Source: Candidatus Kryptoniota bacterium (GTDB taxonomy: Bacteria > Bacteroidota > Ignavibacteria > Kryptoniales > JAKASW01). Taken from it: a stretch of DNA of 64,000 bases. The DNA lies in assembly GCA_036567965.1 (NCBI GenBank), contig DATCTN010000031.1, positions 124,001 to 188,000 on the forward strand, in the 5' to 3' direction. Positions 27,142 to 35,307 of the stretch are shown here, piece by piece. The notes under the pieces were generated by a model. That model saw only the letters and a program-made list of their open reading frames with translations, did not search any database and was not told where the DNA came from. Position numbers and translations under genes: made by a program. Position 1 is the first letter of the stretch, and every line of letters starts with the position of its first letter.

Positions 27142-28173
27142 ATGACAGATCAACAATGGGAAACTCTGAAAGAAATCGTCAGCGGCCGGCAGGTCAACCC
27201 GCTTCCGATCGGTTTCGTGATCGATAGCCCATGGCTTCCGAACTGGTACGGAATAAAGATCATTGATTATTTCTCCAACGATGAATTGTGGTTGAATGCC
27301 AACTTGAAGGCACTAAATGATTTTCAGGATGTGATGTTTCTTCCAGGATTCTGGTCGGAGTTTGGAATGTGCACAGAGCCTTCGGCGTTTGGCGCACGCT
27401 GCACATTCCCGCCGGATGAATTTCCGTTTGCCCATAAGATCATCAGGTCGACGGATGATATCGATTACCTGCCGGAGCCCAATCCAAAAACAGACGGCCT
27501 CCTCCCTTATGTTGTTAACCGCTTGAAACTTGCCCGCCCGAAGATCGAAGCGGCCGGACATAAGATCAGATTTGCCGTTGCCAGAGGGCCTCTCAATATC
27601 GCAAGCTATCTCATGGGTTCGACTGAATTCCTTACGACCATGATGATGGAACCTGAGAAAGCCGAGACGCTCGTCAAAAAGATAACCGCGTTCCTTAAGA
27701 ACTGGCTCAACTTCCAGATGGAAACTTTTCCCACCATCGACGGAATTTTCCTGCTTGATGACATAATCGGATTCATGGGCGAGACGGAATTCCTTTCGTT
27801 CGGCATGCCGTTCTTCAAGGAACTGTTCGACGTAAATGTCTCGATCAAGTTTCTCCACAACGATGCACCGTGCAGAGTGTCGGCACCGTTCCTTCCGGAG
27901 ATGGGAGTCAACCTTTTCAACATGGGTTTCGATGTGACATTGAACGAGCTTAAAGAAATGTCGAAAAACCGCGTCACGATGCTCGGGAATCTACCTCCGC
28001 GAGACGTGCTCGCTGCGGGTACTCCCGCCGTTGTCGAAAAAACCGCAGGTGAAATGGCGGCCGCTCTGAAGGAAAAGGCGAGAGTGATCATGTCGTGTGG
28101 GGGCGGTATGCCTCCGGGAGTGAAGACGGAGAATATTCAGGCTTTCATCCGTGGAATCCGAAATGCGCGATGA
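27142..28173 (+). CDS. URO-D-family protein (MtaA/CmuA-like methyltransferase fold)
   Basis: 343 residues, no signal peptide, with a strong GAGGGAA ribosome site. The pattern follows the uroporphyrinogen decarboxylase superfamily: FAVARGPLNIASYLMG, GIFLLDDIIGFM, FNMGFDVTLNELK, MLGNLPPRDVLAAG, and MSCGGGMPPGVKTENIQAF at the end. In corrinoid/CoM methyltransferases of this fold (MtaA, MtbA, CmuA) zinc is held by H-x-C and a later Cys. Here the matching positions are H239, D241 and C319, so one Cys is replaced by Asp. True HemE is unlikely because its arginine signature is absent and the setting is glycan degradation. A role in moving the methyl group of 4-O-methylglucuronate is a hypothesis. 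No corrinoid protein gene is in the window. Confidence 0.7.
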   Translation: MTDQQWETLKEIVSGRQVNPLPIGFVIDSPWLPNWYGIKIIDYFSNDELWLNANLKALNDFQDVMFLPGFWSEFGMCTEPSAFGARCTFPPDEFPFAHKIIRSTDDIDYLPEPNPKTDGLLPYVVNRLKLARPKIEAAGHKIRFAVARGPLNIASYLMGSTEFLTTMMMEPEKAETLVKKITAFLKNWLNFQMETFPTIDGIFLLDDIIGFMGETEFLSFGMPFFKELFDVNVSIKFLHNDAPCRVSAPFLPEMGVNLFNMGFDVTLNELKEMSKNRVTMLGNLPPRDVLAAGTPAVVEKTAGEMAAALKEKARVIMSCGGGMPPGVKTENIQAFIRGIRNAR

Positions 28174-28335
28174 CCTCCCGACGGGACGCTTTATCGTGCG
28201 GATATGGGCGTCATTACCAGACCGAGAACCTCCTGATCAATTGCGGCGTTGAATATTTAACGGGCCGCTCCGGAAAAATCACATGGTCTCACCGACGGGC
28301 GGCTTGTTGAATTCAATTTTTCGGGAGAATCGAAC

Positions 28336-29205
28336 ATGAGACGAAGAGATTTCATCAGGTACGCGACGGTGGCTGCTGGGGTGCTCTCACTGCCGTCATA
28401 CGCCCGGAAATTAGCCGCGGCTCCAGTGAAGAAGTTCGCAAGCGATGTCGTGACGCTGGGAAAATCAGGAATTAAAGTGTCACGTCTTGCGGTTGGAACA
28501 GGCACGCACGGATTCAATCACCGATCTGACCAGTCGGAAAACCTCGGCTTGAGCGGACTCGCCGACCTGCTCCACGCCGCGTATGACAGAGGCATAAACT
28601 TCTGGGATTCAGCAGACCAATACGGTACACATCCAGATTTGAAGGAGGCACTGAAGAAAATACCGCGTGAAAAAGTGGTGATTCTTACGAAGACTGAGGC
28701 GACCACGGCGGACGAAATGCGGTCGGACCTCGACAGGTTCAGGAGAGAAATCGGAACGGATTATATAGACATAATTCTTCTTCATATGATGACGGATCGC
28801 GATTGGCCCACATCGAAGCGCGGTGCAATGGAAGTATTGTCGAAGGCGCGCGAGGACGGTGTCATCCGTGCGCATGGAGTATCATGCCACACCCTCGAAG
28901 CTCTGCGGTCGGCGGCGGATTCGGATTGGGTACAGGTGGACTTCGCACGCATCAACCCAGCTGGCACAATGATGGACGCTGACGTGCCGACAGTCGCGGA
29001 TGTCCTGAAGAAAATGCACTCCGGCGGAAAAGGCGTTGTGGGAATGAAAATATTTGGCGCAGGTCGGCTTGTCGCGAGAAAAGACGAGTGCCTCAGGTAT
29101 GTGCTCGGTCTCGATTTTGTCGACGCGTTTACAATCGGCCAGGAAAGCAAGGAACAAATGCTCGATCTGATAGAAAGCATCCCTGCCGCAAGCATCGCAG
29201 GTTAA
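28336..29205 (+). CDS. Tat-exported aldo/keto reductase
   Basis: 289 residues. It begins MRRRDFIRYATVAAGVL, a twin-arginine signal. The aldo/keto reductase barrel follows with all four catalytic residues by pattern: D91 and Y96 (FWDSADQYG), K119 (ILTKTE) and H150 (IDIILLHMM). The C-terminal third is short for a full AKR, ending SIPAASIAG, but closes the barrel normally for this subgroup. Such proteins occur widely in glycan loci of Planctomycetota and Bacteroidota, often next to URO-D-like or dehydrogenase genes. A periplasmic NAD(P)-dependent enzyme needs a retained cofactor, as in Gfo/Idh Tat proteins. The substrate is unknown. The 162-base gap before it has no convincing gene. Confidence 0.82.
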   Translation: MRRRDFIRYATVAAGVLSLPSYARKLAAAPVKKFASDVVTLGKSGIKVSRLAVGTGTHGFNHRSDQSENLGLSGLADLLHAAYDRGINFWDSADQYGTHPDLKEALKKIPREKVVILTKTEATTADEMRSDLDRFRREIGTDYIDIILLHMMTDRDWPTSKRGAMEVLSKAREDGVIRAHGVSCHTLEALRSAADSDWVQVDFARINPAGTMMDADVPTVADVLKKMHSGGKGVVGMKIFGAGRLVARKDECLRYVLGLDFVDAFTIGQESKEQMLDLIESIPAASIAG

Positions 29206-29322
29206 ACGAAGAGCAATCGTCCGGAATCGTCGTGTCTGTTCGCGATTCGGAATTCATTCTTGTTCGTCCGGACCGTTTGCGAGGTGGTTTGCACATTCAC
29301 AAACCTTGGAGGAAGAAGATCA

Positions 29323-30444
29323 ATGAGTCGAATGATCCTGAAATCGTGTCTGTTCCTCATTGTCGTGAGCGTATCGCGTCTAAACGCGCAGTCATTGACT
29401 GATACCGGCGTATTATCACCGCCTGCAGTCCAGATCGCCGGCTCACAGTCTTTCACGATCGCATCTTCCATCACGAAGGAGAAGTACGACATCTATGTTT
29501 ACGTCCCTCGTAGTTATGGAGACACGACAAGAGTTTTTCCCGTGATATATTCGCTCGACGGGCAATGGGACTTCACGCTCATCGAAAGCATTTTCGGACA
29601 GCAATATTACGATGGGTTTCTCCCCCAACTTGTAGTCGTGGGAATAACCTGGAACGGTCCGAACCCAAATTACGATTATCTGCGTGCAATGGATCTCACC
29701 CCAACAACAAGCGACGAAATGCCGCTATCGGGTAAAGGACCGAAGTTCCTTCAATTCATCAAGAGTGAACTCATCCCATTTATCGAATCAAGATTCCGGG
29801 TCAGAAAGGACGACAGGACTCTGATTGGAAGTTCACTCGGAGGACTCTTTACATTATATACTCTTTTCAAAGAGACAAATCTTTTCGAACGATACGTCCT
29901 GACAAGTCCCGCGGTGCAGTGGGACAACGGGGTCATTTACAATTTCGAGAGCGAATACCACAAGAAGAATTCACAGCTTCCTGTAAAGTTATTCATGGCG
30001 ATAGGTGAATACGAAGATGTCACGCCGTTCCAGCGCTTTGTAGATGTCCTTAAGTCGCGAGAATACGGCGGGTTGAGCATGCAGACGATGGTCCTCGCCG
30101 CCACCGGTCACTCCGGCACGAAGGCAGAAGGATTTGCGAGAGGGCTGCAATTTGTTTATGCACGCCCGGATCTGATGATCGATAGTAAAACGCTCGAGAG
30201 ATACTCCGGAACTTACCGAACCTTCGCGGGCGCGTCAACGATAATTTCTGTTGAAGATGGACACCTCATGATTCAGGAATCCGAATCGACCAGGCATGTG
30301 TTATCAGCTGAAACCGATTCTGACTTTTACGTCAGGGGGACTTTCGAATTCGTCCACTTCAACAAAGACTCGACCGGGAAGACAACTGGATTTCTCATCC
30401 GGCGGTTCAACGGAAACAGTTCGGCGACACGAGTGGAGAATTAG
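29323..30444 (+). CDS. Secreted alpha/beta-hydrolase esterase (putative-esterase / CE1-like)
   Basis: 373 residues from the ATG at 29323, preceded by GGAGGAAG. The signal peptide ends near RLNAQ. The fold is that of esterase D/Fes-type proteins (PF00756): KYDIYVYVPRSYG, FPVIYSLDGQWDF, nucleophile elbow IGSSLGG with S171, and a late His in ATGHSGTK. The C-terminal 80 residues are a beta-rich extension. In CE1 this fold includes feruloyl and acetylxylan esterases, and that role fits the xylan neighbours. Relatives also include siderophore esterases, which the context does not favour. The gap to the reductase upstream is 117 bases, so it may share the long transcript. Confidence 0.78.
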   Translation: MSRMILKSCLFLIVVSVSRLNAQSLTDTGVLSPPAVQIAGSQSFTIASSITKEKYDIYVYVPRSYGDTTRVFPVIYSLDGQWDFTLIESIFGQQYYDGFLPQLVVVGITWNGPNPNYDYLRAMDLTPTTSDEMPLSGKGPKFLQFIKSELIPFIESRFRVRKDDRTLIGSSLGGLFTLYTLFKETNLFERYVLTSPAVQWDNGVIYNFESEYHKKNSQLPVKLFMAIGEYEDVTPFQRFVDVLKSREYGGLSMQTMVLAATGHSGTKAEGFARGLQFVYARPDLMIDSKTLERYSGTYRTFAGASTIISVEDGHLMIQESESTRHVLSAETDSDFYVRGTFEFVHFNKDSTGKTTGFLIRRFNGNSSATRVEN

Positions 30445-30577
30445 CATCAGCGCCGTCTAAGCGTTAGATTATTCTTTGGCGTTCACCGAACGATCCGTAT
30501 ACCTGAGGATCTTAAAATTTATATTTCCGTTCCGCAGCCGGGCACGAATGAAGCATCTTATGGAAAGTGAATAGTCT

Positions 30578-31852
30578 ATGGTACGTTCGACGGTTTCTCT
30601 CTCGTGGAAATTCAATCGTGAATTGATCCTTCTATTTATCTTAATAGCTTTTCCATACGAACATTCGGCGGCAGGACAACTCCCGGGCGACGACAGTTCT
30701 CTAACTATACAGAAGATAAAAGCTGTCGCAAGTATGGTCATCAAAAGCAGCACGTTTGAGTTTGTCGATGACAGCACAGGCAAGAAGTACGGATCGACTT
30801 CAGACGCGCCCGACATCGCGCGGATCCGTCCGGAAAGCCCATACAACGATTGGAGATACTGGAACGGAGTCCTGAATATCGCGATGATTAACTTGGGCAA
30901 GGTCATGAACGATCCTTCCTGCGTGACTTTTTCGGAAAAATCAATTTCATTCGATTTCGACAATTACGGATATTTCCGGGATCGGTACGTTAATCAGGAC
31001 AAATGGTCGTACCCATTCGGCCAGAAAATCGTCATCGAAGTTCTCGACGACTACGGCGCAATGGGGGCAAGCCTGATAGAGGTGTATGAACAGGATAGGC
31101 AGAAGCGCTATCGGGAATACATCGACCAGGCAATCGATTTTCTTGAGACCAAACAGGATCGTCTCGCCTATGGCACGCTGGTCCGTCCGCTTCCGAGAAA
31201 GTGGACCCTCTGGGCAGATGACCTCTATATGAGTGTATCGTTCCTGAGTCGCATGGGCGAGCTGACTCATGATGACCGCTATCTCGATGACGCGGCGAAT
31301 CAGGTTATAAACTTTCACAAGTGTCTCTTCGATTCCCTGACGGGTTTAAATTATCACTGCTGGTTCTCCGACTCCATGAAAAACGGTGTGGCCTGCTGGG
31401 GACGTGCGAACGGTTGGATCATGCTCGGCCAGATCGACCTGCTGGATCGGCTGCCGGCAAATTATTCAAAGCGCGACACACTCCTCTCGATCTTTAGAGA
31501 AGAGATCGCAGGGATTGCAAGGTACCAGAGCGATAATGGTTTATGGCACCAGCTCCTCGACAAACCCGATTCATATCTCGAGACATCTTGCTCGGCCATG
31601 TTTACTTACGTAATCGCGCGCGGCGTGAGAAAAGGGTATCTTGAGCGCCAGTATGAATCCGTTGCACGCCGGGGGTGGAACGGCGTCATGTCAAGGATCA
31701 GGCCTGACGGCGAGATTGAAGGGGTATGCGAGGGAACCGGCGTCGGGGATGATCTCGCATTCTACTACGCAAGGCCGACACCTTTAAATGATCCGCACGG
31801 TATCGGTCCGGTCCTCCTGGCAGGAGCCGAAATCCTGCGACTCGCAAAATAA
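30578..31852 (+). CDS. GH105 unsaturated glucuronyl/rhamnogalacturonyl hydrolase
   Basis: 424 residues. A GGAAAG site precedes the ATG, and the signal segment is about 15-34. The (alpha/alpha)6 barrel motifs of GH105/GH88 are visible: NDWRYWNGVLNIAM, DDYGAMGASLIEVYE, the catalytic block WADDLYMSVSFL (Asp at about 214-215), WGRANGWIM, and GLWHQLLDKPDSYLETSCSAMF. The family adds water to 4,5-unsaturated uronic acid at the non-reducing end of lyase products. This implies that a polysaccharide lyase supplies its substrate, and the beta-helix protein at 25236 or a gene outside the window is a candidate. It adjoins the hexuronate transporter, which would carry the released uronate. Confidence 0.85.
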   Translation: MVRSTVSLSWKFNRELILLFILIAFPYEHSAAGQLPGDDSSLTIQKIKAVASMVIKSSTFEFVDDSTGKKYGSTSDAPDIARIRPESPYNDWRYWNGVLNIAMINLGKVMNDPSCVTFSEKSISFDFDNYGYFRDRYVNQDKWSYPFGQKIVIEVLDDYGAMGASLIEVYEQDRQKRYREYIDQAIDFLETKQDRLAYGTLVRPLPRKWTLWADDLYMSVSFLSRMGELTHDDRYLDDAANQVINFHKCLFDSLTGLNYHCWFSDSMKNGVACWGRANGWIMLGQIDLLDRLPANYSKRDTLLSIFREEIAGIARYQSDNGLWHQLLDKPDSYLETSCSAMFTYVIARGVRKGYLERQYESVARRGWNGVMSRIRPDGEIEGVCEGTGVGDDLAFYYARPTPLNDPHGIGPVLLAGAEILRLAK

Positions 31853-31875
31853 TTGTTGCGATGGGAAAAAGGGAC

Positions 31876-31904
31876 TTGAAGTGGAATAAATCCTCTATTA
31901 ATAA
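31876..31904 (+). promoter_or_regulatory. Possible promoter before the hexuronate transporter
   Basis: TTGAAG (31876-31881), 17 bases, TAATAA (31899-31904). It is only 12 bases from the transporter ATG, which would make a nearly leaderless mRNA, so the call is tentative. Confidence 0.28.
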
Positions 31905-31916
31905 CGGGACAATCCA

Positions 31917-33200
31917 ATGGTAACCGAACAAGAGAGATCCGGAAACTCTGCTTCTCCTATGAGCTCATATCGATGGACGGTCTGCGCGCTCCTCTTCTTT
32001 GCGACGACGATAAATTATATTGACAGACAGGTCCTCGGGATCCTTGCGCCCGTTCTTCAGAAGGACATAGGCTGGAACGAGATCGAATACGGCTACATCG
32101 TCGCCGCGTTCACAGGCGCGTATGCTGTCGGGCTTTTGTTTGTGGGAAGATTCATCGATCGAGTGGGAACAAAGATCGGCTATTCCATTTCGATATTTAT
32201 ATGGAGTATCGCGGCCATGGCACACGCGCTCGCGAGAAACGCTTTAGGATTTGGAGCGGCGAGGGCGGCACTCGGGCTCGGCGAATCGGGAAATTTTCCT
32301 GCGGCAATAAAGGCAACGGCTGAATGGTTCCCTAAAAAGGAAAGAGCATTCGCGACCGGGTTATTCAACTCCGGCGCCAATATAGGTGCGGTCGTCGCGC
32401 CGCTCGTCGTACCGTGGATCACGCTCACCTGGGGCTGGCGGGAAGCTTTTATTTTCACCGGACTTCTCGGATTTATCTGGTTCGCATTGTGGGTCTGGCT
32501 TTATGAAACCCCGGAAAGACATAAAAGAGTCTCTCAAGCGGAGCTCGCGTACATCCGGAGCGATCCCGAAGAACTCGTCTCGGTGAAAGTCCCCTGGCTG
32601 AAGCTTCTAAAGTACAAGGAGACATGGGCGTTCGTCGCCGGAAAATTCTTAACCGATCCGATATGGTGGTTCTATCTTTACTGGCTTCCGAAGTTTCTGA
32701 ATGAAAGATATAATCTGGATCTCGCTCAGCTCGGATTACCCCTCATCGTCATTTATACAATGACGAGCATCGGGAGCATCGGAGGGGGCTGGTTATCGGG
32801 AGCGTTTCTAAAGAGAGGGTGGACACTCAACCGAAGCAGGAAATCGGTAATGCTGGTCAGCGCGATATTGATAGTTCCCATCGTGTTCGCTTCGACTGTC
32901 CCCGAGTGGTGGGCCGTTCTCCTGATTGGGCTCGCCGCCGCGTCTCACCAGAGTTGGTCTGCAAACCTATTCACGACTGTCTCCGACATGTTTCCGAAAG
33001 AAGCCGTCGGTTCTGTTGTCGGGTTGGGAGGAACGGCAGGCGCGGTCGGAGGAATGCTCGTGGCGACTGCCGCCGGACTTATCCTGCAATTGACGGGGAA
33101 TTATCTGTCGCTCTTCATTCTCGCGGGAACGGTATACCTGCTCGCGTTATTGATCTTCAACTGGCTCGTCCCCAGACTCAAGCAAATTCAACTTGCCTGA
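31917..33200 (+). CDS. MFS hexuronate transporter (ExuT-like, anion:cation symporter family)
   Basis: 427 residues with about 12 hydrophobic segments. The first helix reads CALLFFATTINYIDRQVLGILAP, typical of the ACS family that includes ExuT (glucuronate/galacturonate) and GarP. The MFS loop motif is GRFIDRVGTKIGY, and ALGLGESGNFPAAIKATAEWFP is a strong ACS family block. The function inferred is proton-driven uptake of glucuronate or galacturonate released by GH115 and GH105. It ends the plus-strand xylan series and converges with uxuA (87 bases apart). A second Met (31959) is a possible start that would remove a hydrophilic tail. Whether it accepts methylated glucuronate is unknown. Confidence 0.85.
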   Translation: MVTEQERSGNSASPMSSYRWTVCALLFFATTINYIDRQVLGILAPVLQKDIGWNEIEYGYIVAAFTGAYAVGLLFVGRFIDRVGTKIGYSISIFIWSIAAMAHALARNALGFGAARAALGLGESGNFPAAIKATAEWFPKKERAFATGLFNSGANIGAVVAPLVVPWITLTWGWREAFIFTGLLGFIWFALWVWLYETPERHKRVSQAELAYIRSDPEELVSVKVPWLKLLKYKETWAFVAGKFLTDPIWWFYLYWLPKFLNERYNLDLAQLGLPLIVIYTMTSIGSIGGGWLSGAFLKRGWTLNRSRKSVMLVSAILIVPIVFASTVPEWWAVLLIGLAAASHQSWSANLFTTVSDMFPKEAVGSVVGLGGTAGAVGGMLVATAAGLILQLTGNYLSLFILAGTVYLLALLIFNWLVPRLKQIQLA

Positions 33201-33286
33201 GAGAATCAATTTAACAGCGGAAGACGACATTCGCTCTTGAAATCAGAAATCGCCTGAGTGGTGAGTATGGTGATGGGAGGACGCGA

Positions 33287-34483
33287 CTAGTAACCGAGAG
33301 AACGTCTGATACCCATTTCCAGGCCGCGTAATTCGGCAAGCCCTCTCATTCTTCCGAAGAGAGAGTAGCCCGGATAAATTCCTTTCCTGTTTTGATCGGG
33401 TATCATGAGATGCCCGTGATCGGGGCGCATCGGCATCTTCGCGCCTCGCCTTCCTTCTTTCAACCGGTTGTTCTGTTCCACTATCAACGGCCTCATAACG
33501 CCGTAAATATCTATATCACCCTCGAGATGATTTTCTTCAAGGAAGTCGCCGTCAGCGTTCCTTGTCACGTTTCGCAAATGAATGAAGTTTACCCTCCGCG
33601 CAAATGTCTGTGCCATATCGACGAGATCGTTCTTGAATGAGGCACCAAACGACCCGGTGCAAAGAGTTATTCCATTCGAAGGCGAATCGTTAACTCGTAA
33701 GATCTGTTCAATGTCTTTCTTGTCGCATACGACCCGCGGCAATCCCAGAAGAGGCCAGGGCGGATCGTCAGGATGGATTGCCATCATGACCCCCGATTCG
33801 TCGGCGACAGGAATGATCTCTTTCACGAACCCATGAAGGTTTTGTCGAAGTTCGCCGTCACCTATCTCCCTGTACTCTGCGAGAGCCGACCTGAAACCGT
33901 CGAGAGTATATGCTTCAAGCGAGCCGGGAAGACCGAGAAGAATGGTGTCCACCAATTTCTTTTTCTTATCGTCGTCCAATCTTCCAAAATATTTTTTCGC
34001 GAGGCGGATTTGGTCGGGAGTGTAATCTCTCTCAGCGTCGTTACGCTTCAGAATGAAAATGTCGAACGCGGCAAGCGCTTTCGGTTCGAACCGCGTGGTG
34101 ATGGAGCCATCGCGATAAATCACCTGTAAATCCGTGCGGAGCCAATCGAGGACAGGCATGAAGTTATAGCAGACGGTATCGACTCCGCATTCCCCAAGGT
34201 TTCTGATCGATTGCTTGTAATTTTCAATTAGCTTTCTGTAATTGTCTTTTTGCTTTTTGATATTTTCGTGGACCGGAATGCTCTCCGCTACTGACCACCT
34301 TAGCCCTTCCGATTCTACAACGGCTTTTCTTTTGTTTATCTCGTCGGGTGTCCACACGTCACCGACGGGAATGTGGTGCAGGGCGGTGACGATTCCTGTC
34401 GCACCGGTCTGCCTTATTTCCTTGAGACTGAATGGATCGTTGGGTCCGAACCATCTCCAGGTTTGTTCAAATCCTGCAGGCAT
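33287..34483 (-). CDS. uxuA: Mannonate dehydratase UxuA
   Basis: 398 residues, close to the 394 of E. coli UxuA. The N-terminus (EQTWRWFGPNDPFSLKEIRQTGATGIVTALHHIPVGDVW) aligns nearly block for block with the family; the clearest pieces are WRWFGPNDP and TALHHIP. MMAIHPDDPPWPLLGLPRVV carries the metal-site His, with LCTGSFGA, FIHLRNV and MRPDHGHLM further on. The enzyme removes water from D-mannonate to give 2-keto-3-deoxygluconate in the glucuronate pathway. No other pathway enzyme (UxaC, KdgK, KdgA) is in the window. It lies 35 bases behind batE on the same strand, so it may be transcribed with the Bat operon, and it converges with the hexuronate carrier. Confidence 0.93.
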   Translation of the reverse strand: MPAGFEQTWRWFGPNDPFSLKEIRQTGATGIVTALHHIPVGDVWTPDEINKRKAVVESEGLRWSVAESIPVHENIKKQKDNYRKLIENYKQSIRNLGECGVDTVCYNFMPVLDWLRTDLQVIYRDGSITTRFEPKALAAFDIFILKRNDAERDYTPDQIRLAKKYFGRLDDDKKKKLVDTILLGLPGSLEAYTLDGFRSALAEYREIGDGELRQNLHGFVKEIIPVADESGVMMAIHPDDPPWPLLGLPRVVCDKKDIEQILRVNDSPSNGITLCTGSFGASFKNDLVDMAQTFARRVNFIHLRNVTRNADGDFLEENHLEGDIDIYGVMRPLIVEQNNRLKEGRRGAKMPMRPDHGHLMIPDQNRKGIYPGYSLFGRMRGLAELRGLEMGIRRSLGY

Positions 34484-34518
34484 AGATTCCCATGGTCATT
34501 GTGTATCCGAATATCCCG

Positions 34519-35307
34519 TCAGATTGTCGCGATCTCGTCTTTTTGGATCCATCCGAGTTTTCCATCCTGCAGCCTTATCTTCACCCAGTTTTCGACTTCG
34601 TCTAGCTCTCTCACTTTTAAGCCCTCGTGTACGACAAACGCATCGTTGCTGGTGGGGTCGGGGGCGAGCTTCACGACGGCTGTCGGCTCAATTACTATTG
34701 CGTCCCGGACTGTAAGTTCTCTGTTAAGTTTTACGGCCCCTATAGAGATCGAGAGAATAAGCAATAAAGTTGCAACGAGTCCTACGAAAAACGAATTTCG
34801 CTGTATAAATCTCTGCCTCGCAAGGAAGTACAGACCGAATGCGAAAAGGGAAATGATGTATAGGGTAAATACGACGTGAGTCCATCCGGATAGCGAAAAT
34901 AACGCGAGGAGACTTTCCCACCATTGGAAGACAAAGAACCTCGGCAGTGCATCCAACTTGTCGACGGTCCTGGCGTTGGCGATCGCGAGATTGTGCGCGA
35001 CGTCCTCATCGCCTGGCGACAGTCTCGAGGCCTTTTCGTAATAAAGTATCGCGAGACCGATCTTTCCCGCCCGGTAATATGAATTTCCGAGGTTGTAATA
35101 GAGAGATGTCCCTTCGTACCCGAGACTAGTTAATTCCTGGTACGCTGCGATCGCCCTCGGAAAGTCTTTGCTCTGGTACGCGGCATTTCCGGTGCTCATC
35201 AGGCTGTCGGTCGTGGATGCCAGCGCACTGCCGGAAAGAATGAGAAGCGCGACAGCGACCAGCCGTGCAAGCGGCAATTTTCTAAAGATGTCTTCTCCCT
35301 TAAACAT
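34519..35307 (-). CDS. batE: BatE: TPR and SH3-domain membrane protein
   Basis: 262 residues. A signal/first membrane segment (12-30) is followed by two TPR units (about 34-105: GNAAYQSKDFPRAIAAYQEL, YYNLGNSYYRAGKIGLAILYYEKA). Two membrane helices follow (about 130-190) and a C-terminal bacterial SH3-like domain (VVKLAPDPTSNDAFVVHEGLKVRELDEVENWVKI) ending in LGWIQKDEIATI. This order is that of BatE in Bacteroidota. It probably sits in the inner membrane with the TPRs outside, as part of the Bat complex linked to stress or envelope maintenance. Its start overlaps the batD stop by 8 bases, showing coupling. It is the last Bat gene before uxuA. Confidence 0.88.
   Translation of the reverse strand: MFKGEDIFRKLPLARLVAVALLILSGSALASTTDSLMSTGNAAYQSKDFPRAIAAYQELTSLGYEGTSLYYNLGNSYYRAGKIGLAILYYEKASRLSPGDEDVAHNLAIANARTVDKLDALPRFFVFQWWESLLALFSLSGWTHVVFTLYIISLFAFGLYFLARQRFIQRNSFFVGLVATLLLILSISIGAVKLNRELTVRDAIVIEPTAVVKLAPDPTSNDAFVVHEGLKVRELDEVENWVKIRLQDGKLGWIQKDEIATI

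Noticed and set aside
28174-28335. Possible small gene or pseudogene between the URO-D-like and reductase genes
   Set aside because: No start with a ribosome site and no similarity to the flanking proteins in any frame; both neighbours look complete.
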